From Schlesneria paludicola DSM 18645 (GTDB lineage Bacteria; Planctomycetota; Planctomycetia; Planctomycetales; Planctomycetaceae): a stretch of DNA of 64,000 bases. How positions within the stretch are numbered: the first letter of the stretch is position 1; each line of letters starts with the position of its first letter. The position numbers and the translations under genes are program-made. The stretch is taken from positions 1,417,433 to 1,481,432 of the forward strand of contig NZ_JH636435.1 in assembly GCF_000255655.1 (NCBI RefSeq). The letters are read 5' to 3'. A model generated the notes under the pieces. That model searched no databases. It was not told the DNA's origin and saw only the letters and a program-made list of their open reading frames with translations. Below, piece by piece: positions 34,934 through 44,651 of the stretch.

Positions 34934-36259
34934 CTACTTGGCGAACCCGAATTCGGTTCCTGCGAGTTCCGCGGCCCCCGCGGTGACGACGGACGTTCCG
35001 GGCTGCAGTCCGCGTCGAATCGCGGCCCAGGTGCCGTCGACCCAACCGATATCCACCCGGCGACGAACAAACGTTCGCTCGCCCGTCATTTCATAGACCC
35101 ATTGCCCGCCATAAATATCATGGATAACCGACGACCAGGGGATTGCCAGTTGTTTCGCATCGCCCTTCAGTCCCAGATGAGCCGCGATTTTCTGTCCGGG
35201 CTGGAACGCACGCTGGTCATTGGGCAGGGTGTAGTAGACATCGACTGCGGCCGCCAGTGGAATCGATGTCGGAGGCAGCGCCGCGGGCTTCACGAAAATA
35301 TCGCTCGCCGAATGGCGGCCGCTAAGCAATGTCAGCCGCGCGGTCTGAGTCAGGTCGAGTTCGGCGAGATCCCCAACATAGACGGGCACCTTCACCCACA
35401 GGATGTCATCATCGATGACGTCAAACAGGGGTGCCCCCGCCGCGACAAGTTCTCCAGGCCGAACCTGTGTCGCGCGGACAATCCCCGACAACGGGGAAGG
35501 AATCGAAATCGGTTCGAGTGTGCCCGCCTCTTCATCGAATTTTACACTGTCGACCAGTTGCTTCCGCGTCGTTGCGGCTGCGAGTGCCTTTTCGGTGAGC
35601 TGCAGCTGAGCCGTTGCCTCATCCACGGCACGCACGGTGCCCGCCTTGTCACGTAGCAATCGCTCGGCACGCTCCAGGGCAATCTTGGCCGCTTCAACCT
35701 GAACGGTCGCCTGTTGCACAATCCCCTCCGCATCAATGCGGGATTGAGCCAATGCTTGCTTCGCCTCGGCAAAACGGATTCGTTCGGATGGCGTCAGGAC
35801 CGAACGTTCCGGTGACAATAGTGGCAGCAGCCTGAGAAGTTCGTGTCCTTCCTGAACCCGCTGGCCGGCTTCTACGAATTTTTGCTGGTCAACCGACGTC
35901 ACTTTTCCTGCGAGCGGCGCCGAAACAATCACCGCGGAACCTGTCGGCAGAATGATGTCGGCACCATACGGCCGGCTCCGCGACATCGTACGTTCTTCAA
36001 CCTTGGCCGTTTCCACGCCGAGTCGTCCTACCGCCGCATCCGTCAATTCGATCGTGTTCAGCTTCCCCTCGCTGACGGGATATGTTGTCTTTGCGGCCGT
36101 GATCGGCGCCGATTTCGCCGCAGACGAAGCTTCCTTCTGGCAGCCATTTGCTGAGACGATCATGACGCTCGCGCTCAGGACGAGTCCCCAGTGATGGGAT
36201 GACAAGGAACACGGCATTGTCCAAATCAACATTGGATGAATTCCCATCGTGACGTTCAA
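34934..36259 (-). CDS. Periplasmic adaptor lipoprotein of the RND pump (CusB/CzcB type)
   Basis: A 441-residue membrane-fusion protein. The lipobox SANGC (about residue 40) follows a hydrophobic stretch (WGLVLSASVMIV). The adaptor plan is barrel-sandwich (VSAPLAGKVTSVDQQKFVEA), a long alpha-hairpin (about 150-240), the return strand (IPSPLSGIVRATQVRPGE) and beta-barrel/membrane-proximal parts (VYYTLPNDQRAFQPGQKIAA). It is the first of three pump genes, adaptor-pump-channel. Four start codons lie in the first 15 residues and none has a strong Shine-Dalgarno, so the N-terminus is uncertain. Confidence 0.9.
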   Translation of the reverse strand: MNVTMGIHPMLIWTMPCSLSSHHWGLVLSASVMIVSANGCQKEASSAAKSAPITAAKTTYPVSEGKLNTIELTDAAVGRLGVETAKVEERTMSRSRPYGADIILPTGSAVIVSAPLAGKVTSVDQQKFVEAGQRVQEGHELLRLLPLLSPERSVLTPSERIRFAEAKQALAQSRIDAEGIVQQATVQVEAAKIALERAERLLRDKAGTVRAVDEATAQLQLTEKALAAATTRKQLVDSVKFDEEAGTLEPISIPSPLSGIVRATQVRPGELVAAGAPLFDVIDDDILWVKVPVYVGDLAELDLTQTARLTLLSGRHSASDIFVKPAALPPTSIPLAAAVDVYYTLPNDQRAFQPGQKIAAHLGLKGDAKQLAIPWSSVIHDIYGGQWVYEMTGERTFVRRRVDIGWVDGTWAAIRRGLQPGTSVVTAGAAELAGTEFGFAK

Positions 36260-36304
36260 TCAGAAATCGGATTGAACAAAATTTGCGGCATGGCCACACG
36301 ATCC

Positions 36305-36395
36305 TGACAGGCGGGCGAGCCTCGCCCCCAAGCTTGCTCGCCTGGTCGTGGCGAGTCGATCGACGTGTCAATTCAGGCTTGAAACTCCACGACTC
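36305..36395 (-). repeat. Family D element (D3) containing the kinase stop codon
   Basis: It has the core GACGTGTCAATTCAGGCTTG and GAAACTCCACGA plus a hairpin (GGCGAGC/GCTCGCC). The TGA of the sensor kinase (36368-36370) and its last codons (SRGVSSLN) lie within it. Confidence 0.75.
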
Positions 36396-37828
36396 ATTTC
36401 GACTCCGGTGGCGTTCGCCTCGACTACGGATGAAACCTCCTGTTCCACCGACACTCCTCGTAACCGAATCGTGAGCGTCGTCCCGACGCTCGGCTGGCTT
36501 TCGATCTCAATGTCTCCACCCTGGATTTGAATCGCCGAACGAGCGATCGCGAGCCCCAGGCCCGCCCCGCCCATCGCACAGTTGCGCGACGAATCCACAC
36601 GATAAAATCGATCAAATACGCGCGGCAGATGCTCTGGAGCGATCCCAATTCCCGTATCCTGAATCCGCAGTTGAATGACCTCTCCAACCATCTTGCAACC
36701 CAAAGTCACCTGGCCGCCGCTTGAGGTATATTTCAGCCCGTTCTCGACGACGTTGGACAACGCTTGCCCAAGCATCACGTCGTCGCCAATCGTTTCGCAC
36801 TCGACCAACTCCGTCACGTTCAGTGAAATGCCGCGACTGATCGCCAATGGCCGAAGCTGTTCGATCACATCCAGAATCACGGCATCGACTCGGACCGGAT
36901 CGCGGCGACATTGGGTCAAGCCGGCATCATGGCGGCTGAGATTCAGCAACTGATCAGCCAGGCGGCCCAAGCGCGTTGCCTCTTCAACAATTGAGGTGAG
37001 GGTCTGTTCATACTCTTCCGGCGAACGGCGTCGACGCAACGTCGACTCGGCCGCCGCACGCAAGACCGACAGCGGGGTGCGAAGTTCGTGAGATGCGTCA
37101 GCGGTAAAACGCTGAATCTCATCGACGGCCTGCTCAAGTCGACCAATCAATGAATTGAGCGTCGCAGCGAGATGGCCAAGCTCGTCCTTTGAATTGACGA
37201 CCTGAATCCGTTGATGCAAATTCGAAATGGTGATGGTCTCGGCCACGCGGACGATTTGCTCAACTGGGGCCAGAGCACGCGCCGCAAGGAAGTACCCGCC
37301 CGCTCCGGCGAAGAGCACCCCCAGCGGCAGGAGCACGAGCATCAGCAGTTGCATGGTCCGCAGATCGGCATTGAGAGGATTGAGCGATGTCAGTGACTGG
37401 AGGATGACGGTCCCTTGCGGCCCCGGGACCGAAGAACTCGCCACGCGGACGAGATGGCGGTTGTCGAGTTCCCGGTCACGATATTCGAGTGTTGCGTTCG
37501 GCTTTGTCGGCAGCAGTCGTTCCGTCTGCGCCGCAGATAAACCGGAACTGACAAATAAGACGTCTCCTCGATCGTTTGTGATCACGAACTCATAGATGTC
37601 GTGCTGAAAGAATCGTGCCCGGACATGTTTCTGGAATTCTTCGGTACTTTGGGCGAGCCGGACTTCCAGAGCCAACTCCTGAAGTTCTTCACGCAAGGCG
37701 GCGTCGGTGCGGGCGAGAAGTTGATGCCGTGTCAACAACATCAGGATCAGGCAGAATGCGATCAAAACGGCGGCCAGGGCGCCTGCATACCAGAGCGTCA
37801 GGCGCCAGCGAATCGAAAGTCGATTCAT
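36368..37828 (-). CDS. Sensor histidine kinase (CusS-like)
   Basis: A 486-residue inner-membrane kinase. Two helices (LTLWYAGALAAVLIAFCLIL and LMLVLLPLGVLFAGAGGYFL) enclose a periplasmic sensor of about 130 residues. HAMP (about 195-245), HisKA with ADASHELRTPLSVLR (His near residue 255) and HATPase_c with SNVVENGLKYT, DTGIGI and GGAGLGLAIA follow. Its start overlaps the response-regulator stop in an ATGA. The C-terminus is supplied by a family D repeat. With the pump genes downstream it likely senses a periplasmic metal. Confidence 0.93.
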   Translation of the reverse strand: MNRLSIRWRLTLWYAGALAAVLIAFCLILMLLTRHQLLARTDAALREELQELALEVRLAQSTEEFQKHVRARFFQHDIYEFVITNDRGDVLFVSSGLSAAQTERLLPTKPNATLEYRDRELDNRHLVRVASSSVPGPQGTVILQSLTSLNPLNADLRTMQLLMLVLLPLGVLFAGAGGYFLAARALAPVEQIVRVAETITISNLHQRIQVVNSKDELGHLAATLNSLIGRLEQAVDEIQRFTADASHELRTPLSVLRAAAESTLRRRRSPEEYEQTLTSIVEEATRLGRLADQLLNLSRHDAGLTQCRRDPVRVDAVILDVIEQLRPLAISRGISLNVTELVECETIGDDVMLGQALSNVVENGLKYTSSGGQVTLGCKMVGEVIQLRIQDTGIGIAPEHLPRVFDRFYRVDSSRNCAMGGAGLGLAIARSAIQIQGGDIEIESQPSVGTTLTIRLRGVSVEQEVSSVVEANATGVEMSRGVSSLN

Positions 37829-38499
37829 GGCAGATCCCCCAGCACATAACCCTTGCCGCGGATGGTATGCAGCAGGGCCGGACGCCCCGATCCCTCCAGT
37901 TTCTTACGCAACTGATTGATGTGCACATCGATCACGTTGGTCCAGGTCGCCGTCGGCTCCCTCCAGACGTCACTCGCGATCATTTCCCGTGTGACGACCT
38001 CGTTGGCATGCCGCATCAAGTAGACGAGCAATTCGAATTGTCGGTTCTGCAAGTCAAGCAGACGGGAATCGCGCATGGCCGTACGCGCGAGAAAGTCGAC
38101 GGTCAATTCCCCCACCGTCAGCGCAGTCGTACTGGGATTGGCGTCGCGTCGGAGCAGTGCGCGAATTCGCGCCAGAAGTTCGTCCAGGGCAAACGGTTTC
38201 ACCAGGTAGTCATCCGCTCCCAGATCAAGCCCTGCGACGCGGTCTTGAATCGTATCGCGCGCCGTCAGGATCAGGACCGGTACGCGATTGTCGGCCTTCC
38301 GTAGACTGGCCAGCCATTCCAGGCCCGATCCGTCGGGCAGCATCAGGTCGAGCACCACCAGGCCCATGGAAGGTGACAGCGTTTTTGTCGCGTCATTCAG
38401 CGTCAGAACGCCCGTGGCATCAAATCCAGACTCTTGCAAGGTGCGAACAATGCTCGCCGAAAGTTTCGGATGATCTTCAATGACGAGGACGTGAGTCAT
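37825..38499 (-). CDS. OmpR/PhoB-type response regulator (CusR-like)
   Basis: A 224-residue regulator. The receiver domain has acidic ED at residues 8-9, the phospho-acceptor Asp51 (VVLDLMLPDG), Thr in ILTARD and Lys in YLVKPFAL. A winged-helix DNA-binding domain follows at about 125-224 (QFELLVYLMRHANEVVTREM, then NVIDVHINQLRKKL and TIRGKGYVL). AGGTGA lies eight bases before the ATG at 38499. It is first in a five-gene run with the kinase and pump genes and should activate it. Confidence 0.94.
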   Translation of the reverse strand: MTHVLVIEDHPKLSASIVRTLQESGFDATGVLTLNDATKTLSPSMGLVVLDLMLPDGSGLEWLASLRKADNRVPVLILTARDTIQDRVAGLDLGADDYLVKPFALDELLARIRALLRRDANPSTTALTVGELTVDFLARTAMRDSRLLDLQNRQFELLVYLMRHANEVVTREMIASDVWREPTATWTNVIDVHINQLRKKLEGSGRPALLHTIRGKGYVLGDLP

Positions 38500-38818
38500 G
38501 GAACGGATCACCTGCTGCCATTTCACCTGGATCGGGCGATGACACTGCGTGACCGCTGGGGGCCAAGCAACGAGACACTTTACGATGGAATGGATTGTCG
38601 GATGTCAGTCGTGATGGGAGAAGTCCGCCCAGTCGACATTAACTGGATTTCACGAGAGTCATGGTGTCATTTCAGTCTGGGTGGAACAGGTCCCTATGTT
38701 TTCAATCGCTTGTTAAGACACGCTCGCACGTCGAAATGTTCTTGACCACCCCACAAAGTAAGCGTACACTCACCATCACAATGGAGAGGGAAAGTGTGCG
38801 AATGCAAGGGACGCGAGA
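38500..38818. other. Divergent regulatory region between two efflux loci
   Basis: About 320 bp between the response-regulator start (minus) and the TetR start (plus). It holds the TetR-side promoter at 38742-38770. No gene is seen. Operators for either regulator may lie here. Confidence 0.55.
38742..38770 (+). promoter_or_regulatory. Sigma-70-type promoter of the TetR gene
   Basis: A -35 box TTGACC (38742-38747) and a -10 box TACACT (38765-38770) are separated by 17 bp, about 50 bp upstream of the TetR start. Confidence 0.6.
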
Positions 38819-39508
38819 ATGCAGGCCGCTAAAAAACTGAGTGCCGAGCAGCGACGTGCGGAGATCATCCAGGCCGCGCGACAGTTATTTGCCGAGAAGG
38901 GTTTCGATGGCACGACGACGCGCGAACTGGCCGTCGCCGCCGGGGTCTCGGAAGCCTTGATGTTCAAGCATTTCCCGAATAAGGAAGCGCTCTACACCGC
39001 GATGCAATTGGCCTGCTGCAATGAGCGGATCTTTGATGAAATTGGCCGGCTGGAATCGCTTGAGCCCTCGGCATCCACACTTGTCCTGCTCGTGCATTTC
39101 ATGGTTTCGCGAGTCCTGTTTGATGCGGAACGACATCCAGACAAAGCGATTCATGCTCGATTGATGCTGCGAAGCTTAACTGAAGATGGCGAGTTTGTCC
39201 GTTTGTGTCTGAACGGATTGCCCTTGCGGCTGAACCAGATGATGGTCAGTTGCCTAAACGCTTCAATTGCCGCTGGTGACGCTTACGACGGCCCAGTCAT
39301 TCCTGAACTGGGCTGTTGGTTTGTGCATCATCTGTCTGCGATGATCAGGACCTATCTCATGCCGGCCACGCCGGTCGTACATTACGGAGTGTCACGCGAC
39401 AAACTGGTGGAGCAGGTCGCGTGGTTCACGCTACGTGGGATGGGACTGAAGGAAGAAGCGATTTCTCGATACTACAACCCGAAGGCGTTGCTGCTGTTCG
39501 CGGAATAG
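38819..39508 (+). CDS. TetR-family transcriptional regulator
   Basis: A 229-residue regulator with an N-terminal helix-turn-helix (about residues 12-60): IIQAARQLFAEKGFDGTTTR, ELAVAAGVSEALMFKHF, PNKEALY. The C-terminal ligand domain is not family-specific. AAGGGA lies upstream of the ATG. The genes that follow on the same strand encode an AcrAB-like pump, so it is probably the local, drug- or metabolite-responsive repressor of that operon. Confidence 0.93.
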   Translation: MQAAKKLSAEQRRAEIIQAARQLFAEKGFDGTTTRELAVAAGVSEALMFKHFPNKEALYTAMQLACCNERIFDEIGRLESLEPSASTLVLLVHFMVSRVLFDAERHPDKAIHARLMLRSLTEDGEFVRLCLNGLPLRLNQMMVSCLNASIAAGDAYDGPVIPELGCWFVHHLSAMIRTYLMPATPVVHYGVSRDKLVEQVAWFTLRGMGLKEEAISRYYNPKALLLFAE

Positions 39509-39700
39509 TTGAGTTGGCCATCAATGTGAGTGAACGCTTACGGCTTCGAGAACATTGCAGATCCCGATTCGACGATTCTGGGTTTGTCGTAATAATCTCA
39601 TCGATCTGTTGAGCTCACCAGTGATCCTGCGAGAAAGGACACGAATGACAGCCCAAATCTCTCTGTGTTCAGACCCCTGCGATGTCCAAGCGAGGCGCTC

Positions 39701-40900
39701 ATGAGAGGCTTTATCAAGTTTTTGACGACGGCATCGTTGATGCTCAGCCTCCCACTGACCGGCTGTGGTCGGGGGCCTTCCGGTCCCGTCCAAACGGCAC
39801 CTGTGCCGGTGACAGTCAGCCTTCCGCTCAAGAAAAACGTCAGTGACTTTTCGGACCTGACCGGCCGAACGTCCGCCGTCGAAACCGTGGATGTCCGTGC
39901 CAGAGTGGACGGGTACCTCGAAAAGATCCATTTCAAAGAAGGCGCGCTGGTCAAAAAGGGGGAACTGCTGTTTGAGATCGATCCTCGGCCCTATCAGGCT
40001 CAGGTGAACTTCGCCAAGGCACAAGTGGCCGCCAATGAAGCCCTGCTGACCAAGGCCAAAGCGGATAACGTTCGCAACAAGACCCTGGCTCAAAAGTCGC
40101 CTGGCACCATCAGTCAGCAGGATCTGGATCAATTCCAATCCGCAGAAGACCAGGCAATCGCGAACGTCGGCACCGCAAAGGCGACGCTCGAAACAAACGA
40201 GCTCAATCTGGCATTTACCAAAGTCCTGTCACCGATCGACGGGCGAGTCAGCCGGTACAATCAGACCGTCGGCAACTTGATCCAGCAAGACACCACGCTG
40301 CTGACCACCATCGTCTCGGTCGATCCGATCTACGTCTATGCCGATGTGGACGAGCAAACCGTGCTTCACGTGCGCGAGATGATTCGCGAAGGGAAAGCGA
40401 AGTCGGCCAGAGACACAGATATCCATGTCAAACTGGGACTCGCGAACAGACGCGGCTTTCAACGAGACGGCACGATCAACTTTGTCGACAACCAACTGAA
40501 CCCCAAGACAGGCACGTTGCGGATTCGTGCCGTTTTTCCGAACGAAGATCAGTTTCTAACACCGGGCATGTTCGGACGAGTGCGAATTCCGATTGGCGAA
40601 CCACATGATGCGTTGCTTGTCTCTGATCGCGCGATTGATACCGATCAGGGCCAAAAGATTGTTTATATCGTCGACAAAGACAATAAAGTCGATTCACGTC
40701 CCGTCACCTTAGGTGCCGTTGATGATGGTTTGCGCGTGATCGAAGCGGGCCTGTCTCCGACGGATCATGTGATCGTCAATGGATTGCAGCGCATCCGGCC
40801 CGGAGTGACCGTCGATCCCAAACTGGTCGAAATGCCCGGTTCGTCTGTGCCCAGCACTTCACCTGACAGCAGCGCAGAAGAGCGCTCGCCTGCCCATTGA
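39701..40900 (+). CDS. Periplasmic adaptor lipoprotein (AcrA/MexA type)
   Basis: A 399-residue membrane-fusion protein. The ATG at 39701 has GAGG five bases upstream and a signal ending in the lipobox LTGC. Domains: lipoyl halves (VDVRARVDGYLEKIHFKEG and LAFTKVLSPIDGRVSRYNQT) around an alpha-hairpin (about 100-165), then beta-barrel and membrane-proximal parts (LNPKTGTLRIRAVFPN, FLTPGMFGRVRI). The tail is Ser/Pro-rich. The pump gene begins 12 bp later. Confidence 0.94.
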   Translation: MRGFIKFLTTASLMLSLPLTGCGRGPSGPVQTAPVPVTVSLPLKKNVSDFSDLTGRTSAVETVDVRARVDGYLEKIHFKEGALVKKGELLFEIDPRPYQAQVNFAKAQVAANEALLTKAKADNVRNKTLAQKSPGTISQQDLDQFQSAEDQAIANVGTAKATLETNELNLAFTKVLSPIDGRVSRYNQTVGNLIQQDTTLLTTIVSVDPIYVYADVDEQTVLHVREMIREGKAKSARDTDIHVKLGLANRRGFQRDGTINFVDNQLNPKTGTLRIRAVFPNEDQFLTPGMFGRVRIPIGEPHDALLVSDRAIDTDQGQKIVYIVDKDNKVDSRPVTLGAVDDGLRVIEAGLSPTDHVIVNGLQRIRPGVTVDPKLVEMPGSSVPSTSPDSSAEERSPAH

Positions 40901-40912
40901 CGAGGCCCATAC

Positions 40913-43900
40913 ATGCTCGCTCGCTTCTTTATCGATCGACCGGTGCTCGCCTGGGTGATCTCGATCATCATCGTCCTGATGGGACTGATCGCGGCCGCAC
41001 TGCTACCGGTCGCGCAGTATCCGCAAATCGCACCGCCGACCGTCCAGGTGAAGGCGAACTATCCCGGTGCGAATGCACAAGTCGTTGCCGATACCGTCGC
41101 CGCTCCGATCGAGCAGCAGATCAACGGTGTCGAAAACATGATGTACATGTCGTCGCAAAGCAGCAATGACGGTTCCTATTCATTGGATGTCACCTTTGAG
41201 CTCGGAACCGACCTGAATATGGCGCAAGTGCTGGTGCAGAACCGCGTCGCCATTGCGCAGCCCGTTCTACCCGATGTGGTCAAGGCCGTTGGCGTCACGG
41301 TCAAAAAGCGATCACCGGACATCCTGCTCGTCGTGAATCTGTACTCCGACGTCAATCCGACCACGAATGAGCTTTATTACGATCAGCTTTACCTGAGCAA
41401 CTACGCCACGATTCAATTGTTGGACTCGCTGGCTCGACTCAAGGGCGTCGGTGACGTCTTTACCTTCGGCGGGCAAGACTACAGCATGCGGGTTTGGCTC
41501 GACCCGAATGAACTGGCCTCACGTAGCCTTTCCGCCAGCGATGTTGTCAATGTCCTGCGTGAGCAGAATGTTCAAGTCGCTGCCGGCCAGATCGGGCAGG
41601 CCCCTGTGCCAAAGGGACAGAACTTTCAGTTCACCGTCAGCACACTGGGACGACTGACCGACGCCGAACAGTTCGGCAATATCATTCTGGCCACCGGCAC
41701 CGACGGTGAAGTCACCTATCTCAAGGATGTGGCAAGAACGGAGCTCGGCGCCAGAAGCCAGGATCAAACCTTGACGCTCGACATGAAGCCGTCGGTCGGG
41801 CTGGCCATCTTTCAGCTTCCAGGATCGAACGCACTCGACACGGCCGATCTGATTAAAGCCAAGATGCACGAGTTGGAGTCACGATTTCCCAAAGGGCTGA
41901 AATACGAAATCGCGTATGACACGACCCCGTTCATTCATGAATCGATCGGAGAAGTATTCAAATCCCTGCGCGACGCCGTGATTCTGGTGGCCGTCGTTGT
42001 CTTGCTGTTCCTGCAAGACTGGAAAGCGTTGCTGCTACCCGTCATCGACGTCGGCGTGTCGCTGATCGGCACATTCGCCGTGATGGCCCTTCTTGGGTTT
42101 TCACTGAACAACCTGACTCTGTTCGGCCTCGTGCTCGCGATCGGGATTGTGGTCGATGACGCCATCGTGGTGCTGGAAAATATTGAACGGTGGCTCGAGA
42201 AAGGCCTACCCGTGCGCGAGGCCACGATCCAGGCCATGAGCGAGATCACCGGACCGATCGTCGCCATCACATTGGTTCTCAGTTCTGTCTTCCTGCCCAG
42301 TGCCTTTCTGGGCGGAATCACGGGCCAGTTTTTCCGTCAGTTCGCGCTCACGATCGCCGCGTCGATGATTATCTCGGCCATTAACGCCATGACGATGACC
42401 CCCGCTCGCGCGGCCTCAATCTTTGCCGGGCGCAAGATTGGCGAGCATGGCCATGAAGGGAAAGAGGCTTTGCCGTGGTGGTTCTTTGGACTGGTTGGCG
42501 GCATGGTGTCGGTCTGGCTGCTGAAATTGATGTTCGGCACCCATCTGGGATTGTCGGTTCATGGTGAGGCGGGAGAAGGGGGCCCTCAATCACTGTTGGA
42601 CGTCATTCGCAACGCGGGTCTGCAGGTCTTGCTGTTCATTCCGGGTGCGATCGTGGGGGGGATTATCGGCCGATTGATTATCAAACCCGTCAACTGGACG
42701 CTGGGAAAGTTCTTTCAGGCCTTCAATTGGATCTTCGATCGCACGACGGACCTGTATGGAAAAAGCGTTGGCTGGGCACTGAGATTGAACGTGATCGTCC
42801 TGCTGATTTACGGTGGGATCATCGGATTGACCGGATACGGATTTACCCGGGTGCCAGTCGGTTTCATTCCCTCGCAGGACAAAGGGCGTTTGATTGCGAC
42901 GATCCAACTTCCCGACTCGGCATCCCTGGAGCGAACGAAAGAAGTCAGTCTGGCCGTCGAACGGATCGCACTCGAGACGCCCGGTGTCGCCCATACGCTG
43001 GGGAATCCCGGCCGTTCATTCGTGCTGAATACCGTGGGATCGAACCTCGGATCGATGTTCATCACGTTAAAACCATTCGACGAACGACTGTCACCGTCGC
43101 TCAGTGCTGACGCCATTGCCGCAAAGCTTCGTCAGCGGATTCAGAAAGAGATTCTTGAAGCTCGCGTCAACGTCTTTGGGGCACCGGCCGTCGACGGACT
43201 AGGAAGTGCGGGAGGCTTCAAGCTGATGGTCGAGACGATTGGCGATGTGAATTTTGTGACACTTCAGGGCCAGGCCGACAACCTGGTCGACAAGGGCAAC
43301 CAACAACCGGGTCTGGTCGGATTGTTCAATGGATTTCGCGCCAGTACGCCCCAGTTGTACGCCGATGTGGATCGCGTCAAATGTAAAACATTGGGGGTCG
43401 CGCTGACAGATGTCTTCGCGACACTTCAGGTGTATCTGGGCGGAAACTATGTGAATGACTTCAATCGCTTCGGCCGAACCTGGCAAGTCAATGTTCAAGC
43501 CGATGCGCCATTTCGAATCGATGCCGAATCCGTCAAGCAAATGAAAGTTCGAAGCATCACGGGCGACATGATTCCCCTCGGAAGCCTTCTTAATATCCGC
43601 GACAATGGCGGACCATTGGTCGTCACGCGCTACAACATGTTCCCCGCCGCAACCATCTCTGGGGCATCACGGCCCGAAATGAGTACCGGCGATGTCCTGA
43701 ACACGATGGAAGCTTTAGCACAGCAGGAATTGCCACGGTCCATGACCTACGAATGGACGGACCTGATGTATCTTCAGAAACAGTCGAGCAAGCTTGAGTC
43801 GTTTCGCGATCTACAACAGAACCCCTTTAGCGCGTTCGCTCTTGGGGTCATTCTGGTGTTCTTCGTGCTGTCCGGACTCTACGAAAGCTGGTCGCTGCCA

Positions 43901-44449
43901 ATGGCGGTCATTCTGGTCGTCCCGATGTGCTTGTCGAGTGCACTGGCGGGAATTGCGATGGCCCGCATGGACATCAACATCTTCGTACAGGTCGGCTTTG
44001 TGGTGCTCGTCGGACTGGCGTGTAAGAACGCGATTCTGATTGTGGAATTCGCTCGTGATCGTCAGAAAGAAGGTGCCTCGCTCTACGATGCCTCACTGGA
44101 AGCCGCCAAAGTTCGCTTGCGTCCCATCATCATGACATCCTTCGCCTTTATTTTGGGAGTGCTGCCATTGGTCATTTCTCACGGTGCAGGTGCCGAGATG
44201 CGCCGTACCCTGGGCACGGCCGTATTTGCCGGGATGCTGGGTGTCACACTGTTCGGAATCTACTTAACACCTGTGTTCTTCTATGTCGTGCGTCAAATGA
44301 GCGACTGGATGGGAACGGGCCCGAAGCCAGCACTTGCCGCACATCCCAGGGGCGAAGCCCCTTCCACCCACGCGATTGTGACGAACAGTGCGCCAACGAC
44401 GCCTCAGCCTGTCGAAGCGACGGCCCCCAAGGGCCAGCCTAAGGATTGA
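40913..44449 (+). CDS. RND multidrug pump (AcrB/HAE1 type) with enlarged central region
   Basis: An 1178-residue pump, about 130 longer than E. coli AcrB. N-terminal FFIDRPVLAWVISIIIVLMG and PPTVQVKANYPGANAQVV are typical, as are the TM4 proton-relay GIVVDDAIVVLENIERWL and the second-half LVGLACKNAILIVEFARD. Between TM6 and TM7 (about residues 505-615) extra sequence contains two additional hydrophobic segments, WWFFGLVGGMVSVWLLKLMF and VLLFIPGAIVGGIIGRLII. This suggests 14 helices instead of 12. The C-terminal tail is Pro/Ala-rich. Its neighbours are the adaptor gene, a TetR regulator and a patatin lipoprotein. No outer-membrane channel gene is in this operon, so a TolC protein from elsewhere (perhaps at 29866) would be needed. 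Confidence 0.94.
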   Translation: MLARFFIDRPVLAWVISIIIVLMGLIAAALLPVAQYPQIAPPTVQVKANYPGANAQVVADTVAAPIEQQINGVENMMYMSSQSSNDGSYSLDVTFELGTDLNMAQVLVQNRVAIAQPVLPDVVKAVGVTVKKRSPDILLVVNLYSDVNPTTNELYYDQLYLSNYATIQLLDSLARLKGVGDVFTFGGQDYSMRVWLDPNELASRSLSASDVVNVLREQNVQVAAGQIGQAPVPKGQNFQFTVSTLGRLTDAEQFGNIILATGTDGEVTYLKDVARTELGARSQDQTLTLDMKPSVGLAIFQLPGSNALDTADLIKAKMHELESRFPKGLKYEIAYDTTPFIHESIGEVFKSLRDAVILVAVVVLLFLQDWKALLLPVIDVGVSLIGTFAVMALLGFSLNNLTLFGLVLAIGIVVDDAIVVLENIERWLEKGLPVREATIQAMSEITGPIVAITLVLSSVFLPSAFLGGITGQFFRQFALTIAASMIISAINAMTMTPARAASIFAGRKIGEHGHEGKEALPWWFFGLVGGMVSVWLLKLMFGTHLGLSVHGEAGEGGPQSLLDVIRNAGLQVLLFIPGAIVGGIIGRLIIKPVNWTLGKFFQAFNWIFDRTTDLYGKSVGWALRLNVIVLLIYGGIIGLTGYGFTRVPVGFIPSQDKGRLIATIQLPDSASLERTKEVSLAVERIALETPGVAHTLGNPGRSFVLNTVGSNLGSMFITLKPFDERLSPSLSADAIAAKLRQRIQKEILEARVNVFGAPAVDGLGSAGGFKLMVETIGDVNFVTLQGQADNLVDKGNQQPGLVGLFNGFRASTPQLYADVDRVKCKTLGVALTDVFATLQVYLGGNYVNDFNRFGRTWQVNVQADAPFRIDAESVKQMKVRSITGDMIPLGSLLNIRDNGGPLVVTRYNMFPAATISGASRPEMSTGDVLNTMEALAQQELPRSMTYEWTDLMYLQKQSSKLESFRDLQQNPFSAFALGVILVFFVLSGLYESWSLPMAVILVVPMCLSSALAGIAMARMDINIFVQVGFVVLVGLACKNAILIVEFARDRQKEGASLYDASLEAAKVRLRPIIMTSFAFILGVLPLVISHGAGAEMRRTLGTAVFAGMLGVTLFGIYLTPVFFYVVRQMSDWMGTGPKPALAAHPRGEAPSTHAIVTNSAPTTPQPVEATAPKGQPKD

Positions 44450-44651
44450 CGATGCAGTCAGAATCGATGTGAGTCGAGACACTCTATCGGCAATGAATGC
44501 CGGAAGAGATTGAAATGATCAATAGGCCCACGGCAGAGACGCGTTCGTTGAGAGCGAAACATCTGGCATTCTGATGTGACAGCGCTACGATAGTGACGCG
44601 GAACCCCTTGTCGATTGAATGGCTTCGAAAACGTGACAAAAGGAGTTGTCC

